Below, piece after piece: positions 16,350 to 23,184 of a DNA stretch of 25,337 nucleotides (position 1 is the first letter of the stretch; the number at the start of each line of letters is the position of its first letter). A model generated the notes under the pieces. The model was given only the letters and a program-made list of their open reading frames with translations, did no database searches and was not told where the DNA came from. The stretch is from the NCBI GenBank assembly GCA_035564555.1, contig DATMTS010000060.1, positions 1-25,337 of the forward strand, read 5' to 3'. This DNA is from DATMTS01 sp035564555 (GTDB taxonomy: Bacteria > Actinomycetota > Actinomycetes > Actinomycetales > Microbacteriaceae). The position numbers were made by a program, and so were the translations under genes.

Positions 16350-18031
16350 CGAGAACACATCTTCGTCGCGTCGGAGGTGCGGCCGGCGCGCACCGTATTC
16401 ACGTCGATGCAGACCGGCTCCCCGGCGGCAAGGCCGGTGACGGTCGCCGTGGTCTTGGCGGTCAGGACCCTCGGCGTGTTGGCGCCTTCCTGTTGCCACA
16501 GGTAGTGATCGTCGGGCTTCGGCTTCGGGTTCTTCCAACTGAACGTCACTGCGGTCTTCGACGCATCAGGCTCCGCGCTGACCTCGACCGGCGCGGGAAT
16601 GATTCCCGTGATCACATCGCCGCCACCGCCATCGTCGGCGCCGCGGGTGTTCACGGGTAAGGGCGTTCCCGTCTGGCTGAGAACCGCGGCTGTCACTCCG
16701 CCGCCGACGATCAGCACACAGGCCACGACGAGCACGGCGAGCAGCGTGCGTCGCTTTCGGGACTTCGCGGCGTCGACTTCGGCGTCGTCGTGCCCGGCAT
16801 GCTCGCCCGGATCGGCCGCGGGGTCGGGCTGCTGCACGGCCGGGCGGGCGGCGGGGCGCCGAACCGTCGCATCCGGTGCGTCGCGCACTTCGTCTCGTGC
16901 CGGCTGTGCTGCCTCGACGACGGGCACCATGCCGCGCAGTCTCGTCGGTTCCAGCGGTGCGTCGTGCGGCGTCGCCTGCGGTCGAGCGGCTGCCGGCGGC
17001 TGGGCGACGATCGTCGCGACAGGTCGAAGCCGCGTCTCGTCGGCACCGTCGCCGGTGCGTTCCGGAGTCCGCGGATGCTGAACGAGGTTCGGCACTTCGA
17101 TGCTGGTCGGGTTGTAGCCGAGTTCGAGTTCCACGCGCTGCAGAGCTCGGGCGAAGTCGATGGCGGTCTGGAACCGATCATCGCGCCGCGCCGCCATGCC
17201 CTTGTTCAGCACCGAGATCAACGAGCGCGGCACATCGTCGCGGTTCATCGGCGTGACGACTCCGCGTTCGATGCGCCCGATCAGGTCGAGTGTTCCGTTC
17301 GACCGCCCGGGCACCTCGAACGGAGTGTGCGCGGCGAGCAGGGTGTAGATGGTCGCGGCGAGCGCGAACACGTCGCTTCGCACATCCGGCTTCGGGTCGT
17401 CGTCGAACATCTCCGGCGGCGACCACGGCACCGACATGCCGACCGATTGATTGGCGCTGGATCCCGTCGTCGATTCCGCACGGGCGCGGAGCGCGGCCGA
17501 GGTGGTCGTGGTGGTCGTGGTGTGCACCGGCAGTTCGCTCTCCAACGTCGAGGAGATGCCGAAGTCGGTCAGCGCCGGCCAGCCGAAATCGTTGGTGAGC
17601 ACGTTCGCGGGCTTGATATCGCGATGCAGGATGCCTGCTGCGTGCGCGGTGGCGACCGCGCTGGAGAGCCGCACCCCGATGCGCAGCGCGTCCTCCGCCC
17701 CGAACCGCTCGCGCTTGTACCGTTCGGCCAGGCTCGGCCCGGAGCAGTACTCCATCACGAAGTACGGCCGGTCGTCACCGGCGACGTCGGCGTGATAGAT
17801 CGTGACGATGTACGGATGCGTCGACAGTTGCGCCATCAGGTTCGCCTCGGCTACGAACTGGTTGCGCGCCTGCGGGTTGAGTTCGTCGGTCAGCAGCACC
17901 TTCACGGCGACTTTGCGGCGGGGCAGGCGTTGTTGGTAGAGGAAGACGTCGGAGAACCCGCCGGAGCCGAGCAGCTTGATGAAGTCGTAGCCGGGCAGCT
18001 CAGGCTCGGTTTCCGCTACTCGTCTGCTCAT
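16346..18031 (-). CDS. Transmembrane Ser/Thr protein kinase
   Basis: 561 aa, Hanks-type. Glycine loop LGSGGFSDVF (21-30), catalytic Lys44 in VAVK, HRDIKPAN (136-143), DFG (156-158) and a PPE-type motif (205-207) are all present, so it should be active. The segment between DFG and PPE is about 46 residues and carries seven consecutive threonines (171-177) plus more Ser/Thr, a likely autophosphorylation zone. A Pro/Ala/Asp-rich juxtamembrane linker (about 310-425) leads to one membrane helix (429-452). The outer part (480-561) looks like a single fibronectin-III domain with Cys541 and Cys559, not PASTA repeats. It overlaps both neighbours by ATGA and is encoded with the phosphatase and two FHA proteins, its natural antagonist and readers. 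Confidence 0.95.
   Translation of the reverse strand: MSRRVAETEPELPGYDFIKLLGSGGFSDVFLYQQRLPRRKVAVKVLLTDELNPQARNQFVAEANLMAQLSTHPYIVTIYHADVAGDDRPYFVMEYCSGPSLAERYKRERFGAEDALRIGVRLSSAVATAHAAGILHRDIKPANVLTNDFGWPALTDFGISSTLESELPVHTTTTTTTSAALRARAESTTGSSANQSVGMSVPWSPPEMFDDDPKPDVRSDVFALAATIYTLLAAHTPFEVPGRSNGTLDLIGRIERGVVTPMNRDDVPRSLISVLNKGMAARRDDRFQTAIDFARALQRVELELGYNPTSIEVPNLVQHPRTPERTGDGADETRLRPVATIVAQPPAAARPQATPHDAPLEPTRLRGMVPVVEAAQPARDEVRDAPDATVRRPAARPAVQQPDPAADPGEHAGHDDAEVDAAKSRKRRTLLAVLVVACVLIVGGGVTAAVLSQTGTPLPVNTRGADDGGGGDVITGIIPAPVEVSAEPDASKTAVTFSWKNPKPKPDDHYLWQQEGANTPRVLTAKTTATVTGLAAGEPVCIDVNTVRAGRTSDATKMCSR
17501..17521 (-). repeat. Poly-threonine codon run in the kinase activation segment
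   Basis: Seven Thr codons in a row (mainly ACC and ACG) within the kinase gene encode residues 171-177. The codons are mixed, so selection for threonine is as likely as replication slippage. Confidence 0.6.
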
Positions 18032-19284
18032 GATTGCCCGACGGCGATAGTGACCCCTCCGCCGAGGTCGACGACGGTGTCGGCGATCACCGACGTGGGT
18101 TCGCCTTGGCGCAGCTTCTGCGGCGGTTTGCCGGGCAGCACGATCACGGTGCCGTTGCGGGAGTGCAGATCGGTGACGACGACCGTATCGCCCTCCAACG
18201 CGAACTGCACATGGTTGCGAGAGATGTCGTGGTCGGGGGTGTCGACCGTGACCAGGCGCGGAACACGCGTGCCCGGCACCTTGCTGACGCTCGGCGCGCG
18301 GCCCACGATGACGGTGCCGGTCAGGGGCTCCCTGCTGCCGTCGGCCAATGTCAGGTGGAAGGTCGGCTCGACCGGCGGCACGGCCGGCTGCGTCAGCGGG
18401 GCGGCTGCCGGGCCGTGCGGTCCGGACGTCTTCCCCGCTGCGCCGTTCGCCCGCAGCGCGTCGATGTCGCCGCTGAGCATCGTGAATCCGTCGTGATCAC
18501 CGGCCTGGGGCGCCTCCGGGGCGGTGATGAACGGCGGCGGCGCGATCGTCGCCGTCGGCACGATCGCGCTGGCGGGCAGAACGGGCGCGATCGTCTCGGT
18601 CGGCGCGATCGTTTCGGTCGGCGCGGTTTGGTCGTCCTGTTCGCGCGGCTCGCCGGGATGCCGGATCGCCGCCGCGTCGACCGGACGCATCAGGGTGGCG
18701 CCGAACAACTGATCGTAATCGGCACGCGCGACGGGCTCCGTGATGAACGACTCGTTGATCGTGACCTCTGGCAGAGCGGCATCCTGCGACTCGTTGATCG
18801 TGACCTCCGACAGGGCGGCATCCTGCGACTCGCCGTCCACGCCGAAGACGACGCTATGCGCCCAGGCGGCGCCCAGCCCGAGCGGCAGCGTCTGGCCCTC
18901 CGGGACTTCGGCGTCGTCGCAGTCGACGCGGAACGCCGTGACGCCGGTGAGCGGCTGCTCCAGCCAGGTCGATACGTCGCCGGCGTCGAGATGCCGGAGC
19001 CCGGCATCCGTCTCGACGGACACCCGCACCGACCCGCGCACGATGAACCGTACGGAGAACCCGTGGCGCAAGTCCCCCGACCATTCGGCGAGCGCGAAGG
19101 CCGGCGTGGCGAGCAGGCCGTCTGAGGTGAGCACGTCGAGCACGGGTTGGATGCCGCCGGCCAGCGCAGCCCACAGACGGCGAACGGATCCAGTGTGCGA
19201 CGGAGCGACGCGCGTCACCACGAGGCGTCCGGGTGCGGTCGCCGCGAGCCAGTCCCCTGGCGCGGCCTGGTCAACGTACAACAC
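18028..19284 (-). CDS. FHA-domain protein with Thr-rich linker
   Basis: 418 aa from GTG at 19284, which has GGGGAG seven bases upstream and overlaps the phosphatase end by 14 bases. The N-terminal domain (1-150) is not recognised. A disordered middle (about 150-310) holds two 13-residue repeats (SQDAALxEVTINE, 153-178) and repeated TETIAP (223-234). The C-terminal FHA domain (about 318-418) has the canonical residues: Arg329 in VGRA, Ser355 and His358 in SRNH, and NGT (377-379). It should bind phosphothreonine peptides. The TET motifs recall the N-terminal phospho-switch of GarA/OdhI-type FHA proteins, so self-binding after phosphorylation by the adjacent kinase is possible (inference). Its stop overlaps the kinase start. 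Confidence 0.88.
   Translation of the reverse strand: MLYVDQAAPGDWLAATAPGRLVVTRVAPSHTGSVRRLWAALAGGIQPVLDVLTSDGLLATPAFALAEWSGDLRHGFSVRFIVRGSVRVSVETDAGLRHLDAGDVSTWLEQPLTGVTAFRVDCDDAEVPEGQTLPLGLGAAWAHSVVFGVDGESQDAALSEVTINESQDAALPEVTINESFITEPVARADYDQLFGATLMRPVDAAAIRHPGEPREQDDQTAPTETIAPTETIAPVLPASAIVPTATIAPPPFITAPEAPQAGDHDGFTMLSGDIDALRANGAAGKTSGPHGPAAAPLTQPAVPPVEPTFHLTLADGSREPLTGTVIVGRAPSVSKVPGTRVPRLVTVDTPDHDISRNHVQFALEGDTVVVTDLHSRNGTVIVLPGKPPQKLRQGEPTSVIADTVVDLGGGVTIAVGQS
18583..18624 (-). repeat. TETIAP coding repeat in the FHA gene
   Basis: An 18-base unit coding for TETIAP is repeated almost exactly in the linker (residues 223-234), and a looser copy (TATIAP) follows. It is a candidate phosphothreonine tract. 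Confidence 0.6.
18748..18832 (-). repeat. 39-bp in-frame tandem repeat in the FHA gene
   Basis: Two copies (18748-18786 and 18787-18825) match at 36 of 39 bases, followed by seven bases of a third. The unit is exactly 13 codons, so copy-number change would keep the frame. Confidence 0.85.
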
Positions 19285-20119
19285 GTTCGTGCTCCCCGGC
19301 TCTCGGTGTGGTGTCCTCGAAGAATGCGCGGGTCGCATCCGAGCGATCGACCGTCGCGTCGGCGCCGCCGAGCGGTTCCCCCGACTGGGATTCAACCACG
19401 ATCACCGTGATGTTGTCGCGTCCCCCGGCGGCGAGGGCCGCCTCGACCAGGCGATCGGCGATGCCGACCTCCAACGCTCCGGATTCGGCCAGGATGCGGG
19501 CGATGTGCTCGTCAGGCAGTTCCTTGTTCAAGCCGTCGGAGCACACCAGAAACGTTTGCCGGCCGCCGACCGGCAGCAGCCAGACGTCCACGTCGACATC
19601 GTCCGCTGCGCCGAGCGCTCTCGTGATGATGTTGCGTTCCGGATGCCGTTCCGCCTCTTCCGGCTCGAGCTCGCCGGCATCCACCAACTCCTGCACGGCG
19701 GAGTGATCGACGCTGAGCTGAGTCAGGGTGCGCCCGTCCCAGCCGTACACCCGCGAGTCACCGACGTTTACGATCATCCACCGTGGCTCGTCGCGGTCTC
19801 CGGCCGAAATCCGCACGACTCCGGCGATCGTGGTGCCGGCGACCGAGACGCCGGTGTCGTGCTGGGAGGACAGCGCGCGCACCGCTCGGTTCGCGGCGTC
19901 GATGGCTGCCAGGACGTCGTCGGAGGAGACGGTCATCCCGGGTCCGACGAGGTCGCCCATCACCCGGAGGGCTTCCTGGCTGGCCTTGTCGCCGCGAGCG
20001 TGGCCGCCCATTCCGTCTGCGACGAGGAACGCCGGCTCGCGGGCGATGAAGCTGTCTTCGTTGACGGAGCGCACGGCGCCCACGTCACTGCATGCGCTCG
20101 CCGTGATGGTTTCGTTCAC
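19271..20119 (-). CDS. PP2C-family (PPM) protein phosphatase
   Basis: 282 aa from GTG at 20119, two bases after the TerC stop, with AGAGGG nine bases upstream. PPM motifs run in order: SDVGAVRSVNEDSF (11-24), VADGMGG (33-39), NVGDSR (118-123), CSDG (193-196) and GGRDNITVIVV (232-242). The metal-binding acids Asp35, Asp195 and Asp235 are present. PPM enzymes need Mn2+ or Mg2+ and remove phosphate from Ser/Thr. Its likely substrates are the kinase encoded two genes on and that kinase's targets. It has no membrane helix, so it is cytosolic, with a short acidic tail after about residue 245. The close junction with terC suggests co-transcription from the riboswitch-controlled promoter. Confidence 0.93.
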   Translation of the reverse strand: MNETITASACSDVGAVRSVNEDSFIAREPAFLVADGMGGHARGDKASQEALRVMGDLVGPGMTVSSDDVLAAIDAANRAVRALSSQHDTGVSVAGTTIAGVVRISAGDRDEPRWMIVNVGDSRVYGWDGRTLTQLSVDHSAVQELVDAGELEPEEAERHPERNIITRALGAADDVDVDVWLLPVGGRQTFLVCSDGLNKELPDEHIARILAESGALEVGIADRLVEAALAAGGRDNITVIVVESQSGEPLGGADATVDRSDATRAFFEDTTPRAGEHERVVR

Positions 20120-20121
20120 CC

Positions 20122-21144
20122 TCAGGTGCCCTCTCGCGTCCTCTCGGATGCTTCGTCCGCTGTGCCCCGATCGGGGGCGAACCGCATCTTCACCAGACTT
20201 GCAATCGTAGCGACTGCCATCGTCGCCACGATCACGGCCAATGACGTCCAGGTATCGATGTCGGGCGCCCACGTCACGGGATGTCCGCCCGCGATGAACG
20301 GCACCGAGTTCTCATGCAAGGCGTGGAACATCAGCTTCACGCCGATGAAGAACAGGATGAAGGCGATGCCGTACTTGAGGTATTCGAGCTTCTCGAGCAG
20401 ATGCCCGAGAAGGAAGTACAGCTGCCGTAGCCCCATCAGGGCGAAGACGTTGGCCGTGAACACGATGAACGGGCTCGTCGTGATTCCGAAGATCGCCGGA
20501 ATCGAATCGAGCGCGAACAGCAGATCGGTCGAGCCGAGCGCGATGAACACCATCAGCATCGGCGTGAAGGCGGCTCGGCCGCCCACCACCGTACGCAGCT
20601 TGCGCCCGTCGTACTGCGTGGAGATGCGCAAGTGGTGACGCACGAAGCGCACGAAGGCGTTGTCTGCTGCACCGCTTTCGCTCTCTTTCGAGAACGCCTG
20701 ATGGATTGCCGTGTAGAGCAGAAAGGCGCCGAACAGGTAGAAGATCCAACTGAAACTCGCGATCAGTTGCGCGCCGAGCACGATGAAGATGCCGCGAAAG
20801 ACCAGCGCGATCAGCACCCCGACCATCAGGGCTTCCTGCTGGTATTTCCGCGGTACGGCGAAGCGGGTCATGATCAGCACGAAAACGAACAGGTTGTCGA
20901 TGCTCAGGCTGTATTCGGTCAACCATCCAGCGAGGAATTGCCCGGCGTGTTCGGCGTCGCCGATCGCAAAGAGCAGTGCGGCGAAGATCAGCGCAAGCAG
21001 CACGTAGCACGCGACCCAGAGCGCTGATTCGCGCGGTGACGGGATGTGCGGTCGCACGAGCACGAGCGCGAGATCTGCCGCGAGGATCAGCAGCAGCACG
21101 ATCGAGGAGCCGAGTTCGAACCAGAACGGAAGGGCAAGGTTCAT
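20122..21144 (-). CDS. TerC-family membrane transporter
   Basis: 340 aa from ATG at 21144, with GAGAGG ten bases upstream. It is a multi-pass protein with the TerC signatures: an acidic motif in the third helix region (EYSLSIDN, Glu78 and Asp83), a second acidic motif STDLLFALDSIPAIFG, and a C-terminal helix after a hydrophilic loop. TerC/Alx-type proteins export Mn2+ or help metallate exported proteins. The leader contains a Mn2+-type riboswitch, which strongly supports a manganese role over tellurite resistance; there are no other ter genes. The stop lies two bases before the phosphatase start. Confidence 0.94.
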   Translation of the reverse strand: MNLALPFWFELGSSIVLLLILAADLALVLVRPHIPSPRESALWVACYVLLALIFAALLFAIGDAEHAGQFLAGWLTEYSLSIDNLFVFVLIMTRFAVPRKYQQEALMVGVLIALVFRGIFIVLGAQLIASFSWIFYLFGAFLLYTAIHQAFSKESESGAADNAFVRFVRHHLRISTQYDGRKLRTVVGGRAAFTPMLMVFIALGSTDLLFALDSIPAIFGITTSPFIVFTANVFALMGLRQLYFLLGHLLEKLEYLKYGIAFILFFIGVKLMFHALHENSVPFIAGGHPVTWAPDIDTWTSLAVIVATMAVATIASLVKMRFAPDRGTADEASERTREGT

Positions 21145-21184
21145 GAAGTGCGAGCCTCTCGGGAGCCGTAGAACGGCGATCGGA

Positions 21185-21207
21185 CGCTGCTCACGGTCGA
21201 GGCAGCG
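21185..21207 (-). promoter_or_regulatory. Putative expression-platform hairpin before terC
   Basis: The minus strand carries CGCTGC and GCAGCG arms (21202-21207 and 21185-21190) around an 11-base loop. The 5' arm shares two bases with the 3' side of the aptamer's closing stem, and GCCTC at the arm/loop junction could pair with GAGGC at the terC ribosome binding site. A switch in ribosome access is possible; no T-run supports a terminator. Confidence 0.4.
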
Positions 21208-21322
21208 CCGAAAGTCTCTCCCGCACCCGGGCTTCTGCACTGCTGAGCCGGTGTGCCGCCGCGCCCGGAACCGAATGGTTCGTGATGACGATCGCGGCGA
21301 ATCGGGATACTCCCCTTCGCGT
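21205..21322 (-). promoter_or_regulatory. yybP-ykoY-type manganese riboswitch
   Basis: On the minus strand the leader begins with GCGAAGGGGAGUA (GGGGAGUA at 21308-21315), the most conserved block of this class. UCCCG follows and pairs with CGGGA directly before GAGACUUU, the second conserved block (21210-21220). Outer pairing CGCGAA with UUCGGCG (one bulged G) closes the element, and an inner seven-base stem CGCCGCG/CGCGGCG encloses AUCGUCAUCACG and a GAACC/GGUUC hairpin. The position ahead of a TerC gene is the classic setting, as with E. coli alx. Such aptamers sense Mn2+ and raise expression of exporters. Edges are approximate and no covariance search was run. Confidence 0.85.
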
Positions 21323-21323
21323 T

Positions 21324-21329
21324 TACAGT
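21324..21329 (+). promoter_or_regulatory. Putative -10 element for the LMF1-like gene
   Basis: TACAGT fits TAnnnT and would start transcription near 21336, giving a short leader that includes GAGGAA before the ATG at 21359. No clear -35 box is seen. It overlaps the opposing terC -10 element. Confidence 0.4.
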
Positions 21330-21332
21330 CTA
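21327..21332 (-). promoter_or_regulatory. Putative -10 element for terC
   Basis: The minus strand reads TAGACT, fitting TAnnnT. Transcription would start near 21320, right at the 5' edge of the riboswitch, as expected for such leaders. The -35 region is not obvious. It overlaps the plus-strand TACAGT by three bases. Confidence 0.45.
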
Positions 21333-21358
21333 AGGGGCAGGGGTAGCGAGGAACCGAC

Positions 21359-22801
21359 ATGCAGTGGTTCGATGCCGTTGGCTACGATTTCGCGCGGCAG
21401 GTGCTCCAACGCGGTACCGGTGCGATCTATCTCATCGCGTTCGCCTCCACGCTCGCGCAGTTCCCCGCTTTGCTCGGGGAGCACGGCCTGCTGCCGACAC
21501 CGCAGTTCCTCTCGCGGACGACGAAGGCGGCAGGTCCCACGCTCTTCCGTCGCCGGTACTCCGACCGGTTGCTGCGTGCGGTCGGCTGGACCGGGGTGGT
21601 CGTCGCCGCATTGCTGGTGGTCGGCCTTCCGCAGTCGGGCCCTGCGTGGCTGCCGATGATCGCGTTCCTTGTGATCTGGGGGCTCTATCTGTCGATCGTC
21701 GATGTCGGCCAGACCTTCTACGCCTTCGGCTGGGAGAGTCTGCTGCTTGAAGCGGGATTCCTCGTCGCATTCCTCGGGTCGCGTGACGTGACGCCGCCGA
21801 TCACTGTCATCGTGCTGACCCGCTGGCTGGTGTTCCGGCTCGAGTTCGGTGCAGGCATGATCAAGTTGCGAGGAGATCGCGCCTGGCGTGACCTGACCGC
21901 GATGTACTTTCACCACGAGACGCAGCCGATGCCGAACCCGCTCAGCTGGTTCTTCCACCATCTGCCGGCCTGGTTCCACCGATTGGAGGTGCTCGGCAAT
22001 CACTTCGCCCAGCTGGTCGTGCCGTTCTTCCTGTTCGGGCCTCAGCCGGTGGCATCCATCGCCGCGGCGATCGTGATCCTCACCCAACTGTGGTTGGTGG
22101 CATCCGGCAATTTCGCCTGGCTGAATGTGATCACGATCATCCTGGCGTTCTCCGCCGTCTCCGATCCGGTGGCCCATGCGGTGATCCCGGGCATCCCGGC
22201 TCACGTGCCGACGCATCCCTCGCCGGTGTGGTTCATGATCGTCGTGCTCGCCTTCACGGTGTTCATGGTGGTGCTGAGTTGGTGGCCGTTGAGGAATCTG
22301 TTCTCGCGTCATCAGTTGATGAACGCCAGCTTCAACCGCTGGCATCTGTGCAATGCGTACGGGGCGTTCGGCAGTGTCACCAAGGAGCGCTTCGAGGTGA
22401 TCGTGGAGGCTTCGATGGCCGACCAGCCGTCGACGGACGACGACTGGCAGGCGTACGAATTCAAGGGGAAGCCCGGTGACCCGAGCCGGATGCCCCGCCA
22501 GTTCGCGCCGTATCACCTGCGGCTGGATTGGCTGATGTGGTTCCTCGCGCTCGGCGCCCGCAACGACCAGTGGTTCCTGATGTTCGCGATGCGTCTGCTG
22601 CAGGCGGACCCGCCGACGTTGCGGTTGCTCAAGCGGGCCCCGTTCGGTTCCGAGCGACCGCGTTGGGTGCGGGCCAGGATGTTCCGTTATCGGTTCTCGT
22701 CCTGGCAGGAACTGCGCACCGACCATGTCTGGTGGGTGCGACATCCCGTCGCCGAACTGCTGCTGCCGGTGAGCCTGCCGCACGCACAGGCGCAGGAGTA
22801 G
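21359..22801 (+). CDS. Lipase maturation factor (LMF1)-like membrane protein
   Basis: 480 aa from ATG at 21359, with GAGGAA seven bases upstream. It is polytopic with the family signatures GWESLLLEAGF (124-134), RLEFGAGMIKLRGD (160-173) and YFHHETQPMPNPLSWFFHHLP (184-203), then a soluble C-terminal domain (about 315-470) with NRWHLCNAYGAFGSVTKERFEV. In animals LMF1 helps lipases fold in the endoplasmic reticulum; the bacterial homologues have no established role. No lipase gene is in the window. It is transcribed away from terC and followed by a small cupin gene 23 bases on. Confidence 0.93.
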   Translation: MQWFDAVGYDFARQVLQRGTGAIYLIAFASTLAQFPALLGEHGLLPTPQFLSRTTKAAGPTLFRRRYSDRLLRAVGWTGVVVAALLVVGLPQSGPAWLPMIAFLVIWGLYLSIVDVGQTFYAFGWESLLLEAGFLVAFLGSRDVTPPITVIVLTRWLVFRLEFGAGMIKLRGDRAWRDLTAMYFHHETQPMPNPLSWFFHHLPAWFHRLEVLGNHFAQLVVPFFLFGPQPVASIAAAIVILTQLWLVASGNFAWLNVITIILAFSAVSDPVAHAVIPGIPAHVPTHPSPVWFMIVVLAFTVFMVVLSWWPLRNLFSRHQLMNASFNRWHLCNAYGAFGSVTKERFEVIVEASMADQPSTDDDWQAYEFKGKPGDPSRMPRQFAPYHLRLDWLMWFLALGARNDQWFLMFAMRLLQADPPTLRLLKRAPFGSERPRWVRARMFRYRFSSWQELRTDHVWWVRHPVAELLLPVSLPHAQAQE

Positions 22802-22824
22802 TGTGCAGCCGAGGGGTGATGTGG

Positions 22825-23157
22825 ATGAAGAAGACCGCTCTTGCCGCTGTGACACGGGAACTGCTACGGGATGCCGCCGGCTCCACGAGCGGTCGGGCGG
22901 CTCGCACGATCCACGGCGGGCACGGGCTGATGTTGCGCCAGACCGTCATCGCGCTGAGCGCCGGCAGCGCCATGGCCGAGCACAAGAGTCCCGGCGAGGC
23001 GAGCCTGCAGGTGCTGCTCGGCGAGATCGTGCTGGTCACCGGCGACACGCGTTGGCAATTGATGGCCGGGGACTTCCTCGAACTGCCGCCTGACCCGCAC
23101 AGCATCGAAGCGGTGAACGACGCCGTTCTGCTGCTTACGGTGAGCAACCATGGCTGA
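22825..23157 (+). CDS. Small cupin-domain protein
   Basis: 110 aa from ATG at 22825, chosen because GAGGGG (22811-22816) lies eight bases upstream; ATG at 22819 is only two bases from that site. A single cupin barrel spans about 25-110: AEHKSPGEASLQVLLGE forms the first conserved motif and MAGDFLELPPDPHSIEA the second. The first motif has one His and a Glu where many cupins have HxH, so metal binding is uncertain. Short one-barrel cupins often bind small ligands or adjust expression in stress responses; no substrate can be named. It is probably co-transcribed with the LMF1-like gene. Confidence 0.85.
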   Translation: MKKTALAAVTRELLRDAAGSTSGRAARTIHGGHGLMLRQTVIALSAGSAMAEHKSPGEASLQVLLGEIVLVTGDTRWQLMAGDFLELPPDPHSIEAVNDAVLLLTVSNHG

Positions 23158-23184
23158 GCGAAGAGTTTGCCCGATCCAGCCGGA

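Noticed and set aside
16790..18496. Long plus-strand open frame (568 codons) opposite the kinase and FHA genes
   Set aside because: Its product is Arg/Gly/Val-rich and low in complexity with no domain, as expected opposite a high-GC coding strand; both minus-strand genes have clear motifs.
18740..20638. Plus-strand open frame of 632 codons opposite FHA, PP2C and terC
   Set aside because: It runs across three well-supported genes and gene borders, lacks family motifs, and is explained by third-position GC bias.
20122..21144. Tellurite resistance operon
   Set aside because: No other ter genes are present, and the Mn2+-type riboswitch points to manganese handling.
21145..21360. 72-residue N-terminal extension of TerC
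   Set aside because: It would translate the riboswitch; the sequence is not membrane-like and ATG 21144 has its own ribosome binding site.
21323..22855. Minus-strand open frame of 510 codons opposite the LMF1-like gene
   Set aside because: Highly charged His/Arg/Gln-rich product without domains, opposite a gene with strong family signatures.
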